Below are positions 1 to 7,801 of a DNA stretch of 45,724 nucleotides, piece after piece. The stretch is from NCBI GenBank assembly GCA_036278635.1, contig DASUKQ010000043.1:1-45724 (forward strand). The letters are read 5' to 3'. A program made the translations under genes and the position numbers. This stretch comes from 66-474 sp036278635 (GTDB lineage Bacteria > Pseudomonadota > Gammaproteobacteria > Xanthomonadales > Rhodanobacteraceae). The first letter of the stretch is position 1, and each line of letters starts with the position of its first letter. A model generated the notes under the pieces. The model searched no databases. It saw only the letters and a program-made list of their open reading frames with translations, and was not told where the DNA came from.

Positions 1-750
1 GACCTCATCGTTTCGGACTGGTTCTGGGTGGCCAGCCTGCGCACCCATCGCCAGAACTACCAGTTCGTGCCTTATTCCAGGACCGTCGGCGCGATCATGG
101 TCAACCCGGCTGCGGGGATCAAGACCGTGGCCGACCTCGCGGGCAGGAAGATCGGCGTTGCCGGCGGCCCGGTGGACAAGAGCTGGCTGATTGCGCGGGC
201 CTACGCCAAGAGCGAGTACGGGGTCGACCTGAATTCCTCCGCGACGCCGCAATTCGCGGCGCCTCCGTTGATCAACCACCTGATGCTCGATGGCCGGCTG
301 CCGGCCGCGATCAACTTCTGGCAATACGACGCCCGGCTTGCCGCGCAGGGGATGCAGCCGCTGATTACGGTCGAGCAGATGCTCAAGGGGCTGGGCGTCG
401 AAACCGTACCGCCGCTGCTGGGGTGGGTGTTTTCGCAACGATGGGCGGAAACCCATCGCCGCGCCCTGCTGGATTTCATCGCGGCCACGTACGATGCCAA
501 GCGCGTACTGGTCGCGTCGGACGCGGCTTGGCAACCCCTCAGGGACCAGGTGAAGCCTGAAAACGAAGCCGTGCTCACTGCCATGCGGCAGGGCTACCGG
601 GACGGCGTGGTCAACCACTTCGGCGCATCCCAGATCCGCGCGGCCACGCAGTTGTTCAAGGTGGTCGCCAGCGAGAGCAACGGCAAGCTCACGGAGGGAG
701 CCAGCGAGTTGCCGCCCGGCGTGTTCTGGGACGGGTTCCGGTTGCCATGA
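1..750 (+). CDS. ABC transporter substrate-binding protein, NitT/TauT (NMT1/THI5-like) type, 5' truncated
   Basis: The frame is open from base 1, so the N-terminus and signal peptide lie outside the window. About 249 residues remain. The text VADLAGRKIGVAGGPVDKSWL, followed by a region around LINHLMLDGRLPAAINFWQYDARL, is the pattern of periplasmic binding proteins that feed TauABC/SsuABC-like importers for small organic solutes. The stop codon overlaps the ATG of the permease gene (ATGA at 747-750), so binding protein, permease and ATPase form one operon. The ligand cannot be read from the sequence. Its position upstream of PedBC-like genes suggests an alcohol- or cofactor-related solute, which is inference. 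Confidence 0.85.
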   Translation, partial: DLIVSDWFWVASLRTHRQNYQFVPYSRTVGAIMVNPAAGIKTVADLAGRKIGVAGGPVDKSWLIARAYAKSEYGVDLNSSATPQFAAPPLINHLMLDGRLPAAINFWQYDARLAAQGMQPLITVEQMLKGLGVETVPPLLGWVFSQRWAETHRRALLDFIAATYDAKRVLVASDAAWQPLRDQVKPENEAVLTAMRQGYRDGVVNHFGASQIRAATQLFKVVASESNGKLTEGASELPPGVFWDGFRLP

Positions 751-1598
751 GGCCTTCCGGGGCGCGTCGCGACCAGGGCGGCGCGTCACAAACGGTCGCT
801 TCGAAGAAACCGGTCGCTGCAGCGCGTTCGCTGTGGAAGCAGCTCCGGCCGCCTTCCGGACCCGCCTGGTTGTGGCGGAGCGGGTCGCTCGTCGGCCTTG
901 CGGTGGTGTGGGAAATCGCCGCGTTGTTCGCGAACAGCAACATGCTGCCGACCCCGATTGCCGTACTGGCTGCCATATATCGCTACACCCGGAGCGGCCA
1001 GCTTCCGCTGGAGTTGGCGATCACGCTGGGCCGGGTCGCGGCCGCATTTGTCGTGGCGATGACCCTGGGTGCTGCGATCGGCTTCATGATGGGTCGCTTC
1101 CGCAGGTTCAACCTGTTGCTGGATGGCGCGCTGGTACTTGCGCTCAACATTCCGGCGCTGGTTGTGATCATTTTGTGTTACCTGTGGCTCGGGCTCACGG
1201 AAGCGGCGATCATCGTGGCGGTAGCCCTCAACAAGATTCCCGTGGTGGTCGTAACGACGCGCGAAGGTACGCGAGCGGTGGACGCGCGCCTGCTGGCCGT
1301 TGCCCAGGTGTATCGCGTCCCGCGCATGGTGACGTTGTACCGGGTGTACCTGCCCCAGCTTTATCCCTATCTGATGGCTTCGGCGCGAAACGGGCTGGCA
1401 CTGATCTGGAAAATCGTGCTGGTTGCCGAGCTGCTCGGACGCAGCAACGGCGTCGGCTTCGAACTGTCCCTGTTTTTCCAGTTTTTCGACATCACCAGCA
1501 TCCTCGCCTATACGCTGGCATTCGCGGCGGTGGTCATGGCCATCGAAGCCGGCGTGATGCGACCGCTGGAAAAGCGCTTGACGCGGTGGCGCGGATGA
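747..1598 (+). CDS. ABC transporter permease, TauC/SsuC-like
   Basis: This 283-residue inner-membrane protein has a basic N-terminal tail of about 35 residues followed by about six hydrophobic segments. The loop around TREGTRAVDARLLAVAQVYRV and the following YRVYLPQLYPYLMASARNG match the cytoplasmic coupling (EAA-type) loop of binding-protein-dependent permeases that contacts the ATPase. It starts at an ATGA overlap with the binding-protein gene and ends in another ATGA overlap with the ATPase gene, so the three subunits are probably made in balance. It would carry the unknown ligand of the upstream binding protein across the inner membrane. Confidence 0.88.
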   Translation: MRPSGARRDQGGASQTVASKKPVAAARSLWKQLRPPSGPAWLWRSGSLVGLAVVWEIAALFANSNMLPTPIAVLAAIYRYTRSGQLPLELAITLGRVAAAFVVAMTLGAAIGFMMGRFRRFNLLLDGALVLALNIPALVVIILCYLWLGLTEAAIIVAVALNKIPVVVVTTREGTRAVDARLLAVAQVYRVPRMVTLYRVYLPQLYPYLMASARNGLALIWKIVLVAELLGRSNGVGFELSLFFQFFDITSILAYTLAFAAVVMAIEAGVMRPLEKRLTRWRG

Positions 1599-2395
1599 AT
1601 GGGCTGTCCCTCCAGATCAGCGAGAAGCGCTTCGATGGGCTGCCGGTGCTGGGGGGTATCGACGTCACCATCCCCGCAGGCGAATTTGTCGCCATCGTCG
1701 GTCCGTCCGGTGTGGGCAAGACCACATTGCTGGGCATGGTTGCCGGTCTGGACGCCGACTTTGTGGGTGAAATTCGTTACGATGGCGTGCCTTTGGCCGA
1801 GCCGGGCCAGTCGCCTGCCGGCATGGGGATGGTTTTCCAGGAGCCGCGGCTGATGCCATGGCTCACCATCCGCGACAACGTGCGGCTGGCGGAGGCCGAG
1901 CGTCTGGCGCGTGACCGCAGCCATGTTTCGCGCGCGGACATCCTGCTTGACGAAGTCGGATTGGGCACGTCCGGGAATGCATGGCCTGGCCAGCTTTCGG
2001 GCGGCATGCAGCGTCGCACCGCGCTGGCACGGGCGTTCGTCGTCGATCCGTGGTTGCTGCTGATGGATGAGCCGTTCGTGTCGCTCGACATGCCGGCAGC
2101 CAACCAGCTGCGCGGCTTGTTGCATCGGCTGTGCGCGCGGGTGCGGCCACTGGTATTGTTCGTGACCCACGATGTCAATGAAGCACTGGTGCTCGCCGAC
2201 CGCATATTGTTCCTGGGTGATTCCCCGGCACGCGTTGTCCTGGACTATCGTGTCGAGCAAGCTGGCAGCCGCGATGTGAACAGCCCCGAGGTTGCCGCGC
2301 TGAGGCGCCGGCTGCTGGCACGCCATCCAGGGTTGCTGTCCGGAGCGTCCGAAGGCCGCGCGGACGAGACCGCGTACGGCAAGGAGGGTCCGTGA
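1595..2395 (+). CDS. ABC transporter ATP-binding protein, TauB/SsuB-like
   Basis: A 266-residue ATPase subunit. The Walker A motif GPSGVGKTT is at about residues 36-44. The signature LSGGMQRR and the Walker B run LLLMDEPFVSLD follow, and the H-loop is in LFVTHDVNEAL. The start ATG at 1595 overlaps the permease stop (ATGA). An open frame continues upstream of this ATG but runs through the permease gene in another frame and is not coding. The protein powers the importer made with the two preceding gene products. It ends 64 bases before the next ABC ATPase gene, which belongs to a different (ABC-2 type) transporter. Confidence 0.9.
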   Translation: MNGLSLQISEKRFDGLPVLGGIDVTIPAGEFVAIVGPSGVGKTTLLGMVAGLDADFVGEIRYDGVPLAEPGQSPAGMGMVFQEPRLMPWLTIRDNVRLAEAERLARDRSHVSRADILLDEVGLGTSGNAWPGQLSGGMQRRTALARAFVVDPWLLLMDEPFVSLDMPAANQLRGLLHRLCARVRPLVLFVTHDVNEALVLADRILFLGDSPARVVLDYRVEQAGSRDVNSPEVAALRRRLLARHPGLLSGASEGRADETAYGKEGP

Positions 2396-2459
2396 AGCAC
2401 AGGGCCTTTCCGCCGGCATGGATCGTGCGGACCGCGGGCCGGGCGGATGGTGTACTGCG

Positions 2460-3266
2460 ATGAACGCGTCCGACCACATCGATGCCGCTGCGCAGACGGG
2501 ACAGGCGGGTTCCGGGCCCCCGCTGGCCCTCGCGGTCGACGGGGTCAGCAAATCGTATGGCCCGGTCAAGGCGCTGGATGGGTTGTCCCTCAGCGTTGCG
2601 CGCGGCGAGTTCGTGGCCCTGCTCGGCCCCAACGGGGCCGGGAAAAGCACGCTTTTCCAGTTGCTCACCGGCTTGTTCGTACCCGATGCCGGCAATATCG
2701 AAGTTGCCGGTTTCGACATGCGCCGCCAGGCCCGCAAGGCCCTCGCGCGTCTCGGCGTGGTGTTCCAGCAGCCGACGCTCGATCTGGATCTGGGCGTGGT
2801 GGCCAACCTCCGGTTCCATGCACGATTGCACGGCATGGGGCGCGCCACCCGCGCCCGCATCGACGCGGAGTTGCACCGCATCGGGCTGACCGCGAGGGCG
2901 AAGGACAGGGCCCGGACGCTTTCGGGCGGCAACCGCCGCAGGGTCGAACTGGCCCGGGCGCTGCTGCACGAGCCGGTCGTGTTGCTCATGGACGAGCCCA
3001 CGGTGGGACTCGACCCCGCCTCGCGCGCGCACCTGGTGGAGTACGTCCACTCGCTGTGTGCGCATCGCGGCGTGGGCGTGCTGTGGGCGACGCACCTCGT
3101 CGATGAGGCCGAGTCGGCCGATCGGGTCATCATCCTGCACAAGGGCCACTGGGTCGCGTCCGGCACGCCGGCCGCGTTGCGTGCACAAACCGGTTGCCAG
3201 TCGCTGCGCGACGCCTTCCTGGAATTGACCGGTGAAGCGCCGGCAGAAAAAGAGGAGACCGTCTGA
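2460..3266 (+). CDS. ABC-2 type ATP-binding protein of the PQQ-alcohol-dehydrogenase-associated type (PedB-like)
   Basis: This 268-residue ATPase has Walker A GPNGAGKST at about residues 56-64, the signature LSGGNRRRVELARAL and Walker B VLLMDEPTVGLDP. It resembles CcmA/NodI-like ATPases that pair with ABC-2 permeases, not the importer ATPase just upstream. Together with the following permease it fits the pair found next to PQQ-dependent alcohol dehydrogenases (PedB/PedC of Pseudomonas, LutE/LutF of methylotrophs), a system linked in Pseudomonas to growth with lanthanides. That link is family knowledge; the substrate here is inferred. An alternative in-frame ATG lies at 2418. I prefer 2460 because the extra 14 residues add no recognisable sequence. 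Confidence 0.82.
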   Translation: MNASDHIDAAAQTGQAGSGPPLALAVDGVSKSYGPVKALDGLSLSVARGEFVALLGPNGAGKSTLFQLLTGLFVPDAGNIEVAGFDMRRQARKALARLGVVFQQPTLDLDLGVVANLRFHARLHGMGRATRARIDAELHRIGLTARAKDRARTLSGGNRRRVELARALLHEPVVLLMDEPTVGLDPASRAHLVEYVHSLCAHRGVGVLWATHLVDEAESADRVIILHKGHWVASGTPAALRAQTGCQSLRDAFLELTGEAPAEKEETV

Positions 3267-3388
3267 TGCTGCCGCAGGGCGGATCGCTGGATCGGCTCAC
3301 CGGGATGCCGTTGTCTCCAGGTACGCATGCTGGCAGCAAATCCGTCCAGTCCGGTCATCACGGGATGGTCCTGCCATGTCGACCGTGA
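3266..3388 (+). CDS. possible 40-residue coupled small ORF
   Basis: An ATG at 3266 overlaps the last base of the ATPase stop (TGATG) and opens a frame of 40 codons ending at TGA 3386-3388, 13 bases inside the permease gene. AGGAG just upstream (about 3252-3256) could serve as ribosome binding site. The predicted peptide is rich in Gly, Pro and His and matches no family I know. It might only carry ribosomes from the ATPase gene to the permease start, which otherwise lies 110 bases away. Conservation in relatives is needed before it is called a gene. Confidence 0.22.
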   Translation: MLPQGGSLDRLTGMPLSPGTHAGSKSVQSGHHGMVLPCRP

Positions 3389-4191
3389 GCCATGTCCTGC
3401 AGGCGTTGACCGCGCTTTCCGCGCGCGAAACCATCAAGTTCATGCACCAGCGTGGACGCCTGATTTCCGCGGTGGTGAGACCGAGTCTGTGGCTGCTCAT
3501 TTTCGCGGCCGGCTTTCGAAATGTCTTCGGCGTTTCGGTGATTCCGCCGTATTCGACCTACATCGAGTACCCGGTCTACGTCGTGCCGGGACTGGTCGGA
3601 ATCGTGCTGCTGTTCAACGGCATGCAGTCTTCGCTGGCGATGGTCTACGACCGCGAAATGGGGCTGATGCGGCTGCTGCTCACGGCGCCGCTGCCTCGCT
3701 GGGTGCTCCTCACGTGCAAGCTCTTCGCGGGCACGTTCCTGTCGATCCTGCAGGCGTACGCATTTTTCGCGGTCTGCGCGATATTCAGGCTCGATCTTCC
3801 CTGGTGGCCGGGCCTGCTTTACGCGTTGCCGGCAATGTTCCTGACCGGCCTGATGCTGGGGGCGATGGGCCTGCTGGTGTCCGTCTACATCAAGCAGATC
3901 GAGAATTTCGCCGGGGCAATGAACTTCGTGATTTTCCCGATGTTCTTCCTGTCTCCGGCCTTGTATCCGCTGTGGAGACTGCAGGAATCCGGGGCCGAAA
4001 TCATCTACCAGCTCGCCCGCGTCAATCCGTTCACGTACGGCATCGACCTGATCCGCTACGCCATGTACGGGCAGATGAACTGGGTCGCCGCCGGTGCCGT
4101 CGCCGCCGCCTTGATCGTCTTTCTGGGCCTGGCCGTGTGGGGCTACGACCCCCAGCGCGGCATGGTGAGGCGCAAGCGCCAGGGCGGCTGA
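3376..4191 (+). CDS. ABC-2 type permease of the PQQ-alcohol-dehydrogenase-associated type (PedC-like)
   Basis: A 271-residue integral membrane protein with about six hydrophobic segments. The N-terminal pattern of basic residues, FMHQRGRL, then VVRPSLWLLIFAAGFR, and the later MVYDREMGLMRLLLTAPLPR and NPFTYGIDLIRYAMYG are typical of ABC-2 permeases (DRA/NodJ superfamily), especially the PedC alcohol-system group. The start at 3376 gives the usual length; the frame is open upstream to 3232 but that part has no similarity. It pairs with the ATPase encoded upstream, probably as an exporter or a system that remodels the envelope for periplasmic alcohol oxidation. The transported compound is unknown. 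Confidence 0.85.
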   Translation: MSTVSHVLQALTALSARETIKFMHQRGRLISAVVRPSLWLLIFAAGFRNVFGVSVIPPYSTYIEYPVYVVPGLVGIVLLFNGMQSSLAMVYDREMGLMRLLLTAPLPRWVLLTCKLFAGTFLSILQAYAFFAVCAIFRLDLPWWPGLLYALPAMFLTGLMLGAMGLLVSVYIKQIENFAGAMNFVIFPMFFLSPALYPLWRLQESGAEIIYQLARVNPFTYGIDLIRYAMYGQMNWVAAGAVAAALIVFLGLAVWGYDPQRGMVRRKRQGG

Positions 4192-4362
4192 TCAGCTGGC
4201 CGCGCCGTCCGGATCGGCTGGCTGAACCACCGGCGCCCGGTGTGGCCGTTTCGACCCGTCGATCTGCGTCCACCCGCTAAGGCGCCATCCCGTCGCCACG
4301 GGCGCGGGGGGCGTGCATGCGCGCGCCGGGCGCTTGCGCTGTACCGCGCGCGGCACACTCAT

Positions 4363-4394
4363 CTGTCACGAATCCGATACAGCCGGCGTGACAG
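4363..4394. promoter_or_regulatory. inverted repeat, candidate upstream activator site
   Basis: CTGTCACG (4363-4370) and CGTGACAG (4387-4394) are perfect 8-base inverted arms separated by 16 bases. The centre, at about 4378, is about 100 bases upstream of the start predicted from the sigma-54-like promoter. That is where enhancer-binding activators with Fis-type helices usually bind. The AcoR-like activator encoded at 12791-14761 is the obvious candidate partner, by inference only. Confidence 0.5.
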
Positions 4395-4451
4395 GCGGCC
4401 ATGTGGCAGCTTCAAGTTATTGAATCCCCGCCTGCGGACTCCTTCGGAAAC

Positions 4452-4467
4452 TGGCATGTGATGTGCA
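4452..4467 (+). promoter_or_regulatory. sigma-54 (-24/-12) promoter candidate
   Basis: TGGCATGTGATGTGCA has the GG-N10-GC spacing required by sigma-54 (GG at 4453-4454, GC at 4465-4466). Counting the C at 4451, it matches 11 of the 13 fixed positions of YTGGCACG-N4-TTGCW. It points toward the formaldehyde dehydrogenase gene, and a sigma-54 activator is encoded in the same region. Confidence 0.55.
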
Positions 4468-4618
4468 GCTTGCGAGGTAGTTGGTTAGATCGTGGGAGGC
4501 TCCAGCAAGTCCGGGCGGCTAGGCCACGAATTCGCCAAGGTGCAGTCGGACGGGTTTTGGGTATTTTCCGGGCGGCCTGCCTCGGCGCAGGATCGAGGAT
4601 TGTCAGGAACGATTGATC

Positions 4619-5746
4619 ATGAAGACACGAGCTGCCGTTGCATGGGAAGCGGGACAACCCCTCACGATCGAGGAAGTCGATCTCGAGGGTCCGAAAGCGG
4701 GTGAGGTGCTGGTTCGCATCGTGGCCACGGGGGTATGCCACACCGACGCCTACACGCTGTCGGGTGCCGACCCCGAGGGCCTGTTCCCGGTGATCCTGGG
4801 TCACGAGGGTGGCGGGATCGTCGAGGAAGTCGGCCGCGGCGTCACGTCGGTGAAGCCCGGCGACCACGTGATTCCGCTGTACACGCCCGAGTGCGGCGAA
4901 TGCGAATACTGCAAGTCCGGTCGCACGAACCTGTGCCAGAAAATCCGCGTCACCCAGGGCGAGGGCCTGATGCCGGATGGCACGTCTCGGTTCTCGTACA
5001 AGGGCAAGATGCTGCGTCACTACATGGGCACCAGCACGTTTTCCGAGTACACGGTGTTGCCGGAGATCTCGATCGCGAAGATCGACCCGAAGGCTCCGCT
5101 CGACAAGGTCTGCCTGCTCGGTTGCGGAATCACCACCGGCGTCGGCGCGGTCTTGAATGTCGCCAAGGTCCGCCCGGGCTCGACCGTCGCGGTGTTCGGC
5201 CTCGGCGCCATCGGCCTCGCGGTGGTGCAGGGCGCGACAATGGCCAAGGCCGACCGCATCATCGGGATCGACGTCAATCCCGACAAGTGGCCGATGGCCA
5301 AGGCCATGGGCGCGACCGACTTCGTCAATCCCAAGGACCACGACGCGCCGATCCAGCAGGTGATCGTCGACCTGACGAATGGCGGCGTGGACTACTCGTT
5401 CGAGTGCATCGGCAACGTAAACGTGATGCGTGCGGCACTGGAGTGCTGCCACAAGGGCTGGGGCGAGAGCACCATCATCGGCGTCGCCGCGGCCGGGCAG
5501 GAAATCAGTACCCGTCCGTTCCAGCTCGTCACCGGGCGCGTCTGGCGTGGCGCGGCGTTTGGCGGCGTCAAGGGCCGCTCGCAGTTGCCCGGTTACGTGG
5601 ACGAATACATGCGGGGCAAGCTCAAGGTCGACGAGTTCGTTTCGAAAGTGCTGCCGCTGGAGGAGATCAACGATGCCTTCGAATTGATGCACGAAGGCAA
5701 GGTGATTCGTTCGGTGATCCGCTACGGCGACACTGCGCCAGCCTGA
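4619..5746 (+). CDS. frmA: S-(hydroxymethyl)glutathione dehydrogenase / class III alcohol dehydrogenase
   Basis: A 375-residue cytoplasmic zinc enzyme that oxidises the formaldehyde-glutathione adduct to S-formylglutathione with NAD. Catalytic zinc ligands are visible at Cys40 (GVCHTD) and His62 (GHEGGG). The structural zinc site is Cys92, Cys95, Cys98 and Cys106 in the segment around CGECEYCKSGRTNLC. The NAD-binding loop is VFGLGAIGLAV. Length and sequence are typical of class III enzymes. AGGAA nine bases before the ATG at 4619 supports that start over a TTG at 4613. The gene follows the PedBC-like genes and precedes a GFA-family gene, consistent with removing formaldehyde produced by periplasmic alcohol (for example methanol) oxidation. 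A sigma-54-like promoter lies upstream. Confidence 0.95.
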   Translation: MKTRAAVAWEAGQPLTIEEVDLEGPKAGEVLVRIVATGVCHTDAYTLSGADPEGLFPVILGHEGGGIVEEVGRGVTSVKPGDHVIPLYTPECGECEYCKSGRTNLCQKIRVTQGEGLMPDGTSRFSYKGKMLRHYMGTSTFSEYTVLPEISIAKIDPKAPLDKVCLLGCGITTGVGAVLNVAKVRPGSTVAVFGLGAIGLAVVQGATMAKADRIIGIDVNPDKWPMAKAMGATDFVNPKDHDAPIQQVIVDLTNGGVDYSFECIGNVNVMRAALECCHKGWGESTIIGVAAAGQEISTRPFQLVTGRVWRGAAFGGVKGRSQLPGYVDEYMRGKLKVDEFVSKVLPLEEINDAFELMHEGKVIRSVIRYGDTAPA

Positions 5747-5787
5747 TTGGAGCTTGACAATCCATAACCCAGCAGGAGGAGTGCCTC

Positions 5788-6225
5788 ATGTCACACCCGT
5801 ACAGCGGCGGCTGCGAACACATTCACACCCATTCCGACCAGGAGTATCTGGACAGCCACGATTGCCATTGCTCGATCTGCAGGGGCATTACCGGGAAAGA
5901 CCATCTGCACGTGACGTTCTTCAGGTATGGGGATATCAAGGTCGACCATCCCGAACTCCTGAAGCGGCAACCGTACAACGCCAACAACCCCGATGGCCCG
6001 TTGGAGCTTTGCACCTGCTCGATCTGTGGCAGCCCCATCATGGTCGACGACAAGCAGCACCGGATCCGCGCGATCGCGCCGGGCCTCATGGGCTACGACG
6101 AGAGCGAGATGCCGGCGGCGTACCACGCCTTCTTCGACCCGGCCGCAGGCAACCCGAAACCGGACGATGGCCGGCCGGTGTACGAAGCGCTGCGACCCGA
6201 TTTCGTCATGCCGGATCCCGCTTGA
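5788..6225 (+). CDS. GFA family protein (glutathione-dependent formaldehyde-activating enzyme-like)
   Basis: A 145-residue protein with the zinc-binding cysteine clusters of the GFA fold: CHCSICRG at about residues 27-34 and CTCSICGSP at about residues 73-81. Family members bind zinc, and the founding member speeds condensation of formaldehyde with glutathione. Many homologues have no proven activity. The gene starts 41 bases after the dehydrogenase stop with a very strong ribosome site (AGGAGGAG before ATG 5788) and is probably cotranscribed with it. That supports a role in glutathione-linked formaldehyde removal, which is inference from context. Confidence 0.85.
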   Translation: MSHPYSGGCEHIHTHSDQEYLDSHDCHCSICRGITGKDHLHVTFFRYGDIKVDHPELLKRQPYNANNPDGPLELCTCSICGSPIMVDDKQHRIRAIAPGLMGYDESEMPAAYHAFFDPAAGNPKPDDGRPVYEALRPDFVMPDPA

Positions 6226-6345
6226 CACGCCAGCATGACCGATTGCGGATTGCATCCTGCCCGGCGTGGATGATGCCGCGGCCGAATGGTCCGGAATCCT
6301 GTCCACAGTAGTGGCCTGCATCGACGGGCCACAGGAGGGAGACTC

Positions 6346-7542
6346 GTGCAACTCATGTCAAACTGGAACAACCACGCGCATCGCGGTTCCTCGAAATTGC
6401 GGCGCACCGCACTCGTACTCGCTGTCCTGGTTGCATGTCCGCTGGCCGCCGACGCCACCTCGTTCAGCGGCAATGGCTGGACGGTCGACCTGAGCGGGTA
6501 TGTCAACGCGTTCTATGTCACGACGAGTTGCTCGGGCAACTCGGTGGGGGGCACGGCACTGGCCGGCGAGGCGCTCGGTTGCGGCGGCCAGAAGGACCGC
6601 ACGACAATTGGCAACGGGCTGTTGCCGAATGCGCTCATCACGAAGTTCAGCACAACCCAGGACGGCCTCGATATCAGTGCACAGGTCAGCATCATGGTGC
6701 ACACCGCCACGTCGGATGCCCTTTCGGCAAACAGTGGTGTCGACGTGCGCCAGGCATTCTTCACCGTCGGGACGCCGGAGTTCGGTACGGTCAAGCTGGG
6801 CCGTGATTACGGAATATTCGGTGCCAACGCGATCCTGACCGACATGACCCTGCTCGGCGTCGGCGCGCCCGTGCAGGCGACCCAGCGTGGTCGCGTGGCG
6901 CTGGGTCATATCGGCGCGGGCTACACCTACCTGGGCAGCTACGGCCAGATCACCTACACCACCCCCAGCGCGTCCGGGTTCGCATTTACCGGTGGCGTGT
7001 TCAGCCCGGTCAACAACACGGGTGTCTTCGACTCGCGCTCGGACCCGCAAGTCCAGTTGCAAGTGTCCTACTCGAACGGCGGCTTCAAGGCCTGGATCGG
7101 CGGCAAAACCCAGAAGTTCTATGCCCCGGAAGGATCTGGCATCGAGCCGGAAGATTTCACCATGACCGCGGGCGAGATCGGCGCCAGCGTCAAGGCGGGC
7201 CAGTTCGCCGTGCTCGCCAACGTGCAGGCGGGCAAGGGCATCGGCATCCTGACCGATGGCGACCAGGGTGACGTGAAGGGCATCAACTACCTGTTGCAGG
7301 GCACCTGGCAGGCGACGCCGAAGCTGAAGCTCGGCCTGAGCGGCGGCATCAGCAAGGATCGCGACGACGTCGTCAGTACCGGCAACTTCAAGTCCAACAG
7401 CAACATTACTGCCGGCGCCTATTACGCGCTGACCAAGAGCGTAACGCTCGACCTGGAAATCAGCCAGACCCGCTCCAAGGACTATCTCGGCAACGACGAA
7501 CACATGAACGGCATATCCGCGGGCGGGATCATCTTTTTCTGA
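6346..7542 (+). CDS. outer-membrane porin (Gram-negative porin family)
   Basis: A protein of about 398 residues. A signal peptide (LRRTALVLAVLVACPLAADA) precedes a mature chain rich in Gly, Ser, Thr and aromatic residues in alternating patterns. VKLGRDYGIFGANAI is typical of loop-3 regions in general trimeric porins. The C-terminus GGIIFF ends in Phe, the usual signal for outer-membrane beta-barrel assembly. AGGAGGG at 6333-6339 is ideally spaced for the GTG at 6346 and too far from the ATG at 6355, so GTG is preferred. It would let small solutes such as alcohols into the periplasm. It may be the last gene of the formaldehyde dehydrogenase operon. Confidence 0.88.
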   Translation: MQLMSNWNNHAHRGSSKLRRTALVLAVLVACPLAADATSFSGNGWTVDLSGYVNAFYVTTSCSGNSVGGTALAGEALGCGGQKDRTTIGNGLLPNALITKFSTTQDGLDISAQVSIMVHTATSDALSANSGVDVRQAFFTVGTPEFGTVKLGRDYGIFGANAILTDMTLLGVGAPVQATQRGRVALGHIGAGYTYLGSYGQITYTTPSASGFAFTGGVFSPVNNTGVFDSRSDPQVQLQVSYSNGGFKAWIGGKTQKFYAPEGSGIEPEDFTMTAGEIGASVKAGQFAVLANVQAGKGIGILTDGDQGDVKGINYLLQGTWQATPKLKLGLSGGISKDRDDVVSTGNFKSNSNITAGAYYALTKSVTLDLEISQTRSKDYLGNDEHMNGISAGGIIFF

Positions 7543-7801
7543 TCCCGCCAGTGGACTCGCCGATTCGTCGACCTGTCCCGTCACGGACACGTGCCGGTGC
7601 GGGGTGCTTCACGGAATGGCATGGCGTCGGGCGATGGGGATTCCGGATGCCCGCGTATGATCGTGCGGGCGTTTCCAGCCATCCGAAGGACAACAACCAT
7701 GCGATCCGATCCGCGCTTGCGCGCGATCCCGAATCCTTTCGCGCGCGGCCCTTTGCGTGTCGGCCGCGTCCTCGCCGTCCACGTCTCCCAGGAAGCAAGC
7801 C
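7543..7801. other. intergenic space with a partial REP-like core
   Basis: No gene is supported here. TGTCC-N6-GGACA (7574-7589) forms a small inverted repeat of unknown meaning. CGCGCTTGCGCGCGATC at 7712-7728 is identical over 17 bases to the core of the REP-like element that starts at 28839. Confidence 0.4.

Larger units (their letters stand above)
4192..4618 (+). promoter_or_regulatory. 427-base intergenic control region before the formaldehyde dehydrogenase gene
   Basis: No convincing gene lies here; the short open frames lack ribosome sites and family features. It contains an inverted repeat (4363-4394) and a sigma-54-type promoter (4452-4467), listed separately. The expected transcript start near 4478 leaves a leader of about 140 bases before the ATG at 4619. 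Confidence 0.6.

Noticed and set aside
4401..4616. 71-codon open frame in the leader of frmA
   Set aside because: No ribosome site, no similarity, and it covers the sigma-54-like promoter.
4412..5692. 426-codon minus-strand open frame opposite frmA
   Set aside because: Antisense of a highly conserved zinc dehydrogenase.
6226..6345. GG-N10-GC match (near 6274) as a second sigma-54 promoter before the porin gene
   Set aside because: Only the spacing fits; several consensus bases of both boxes are wrong.
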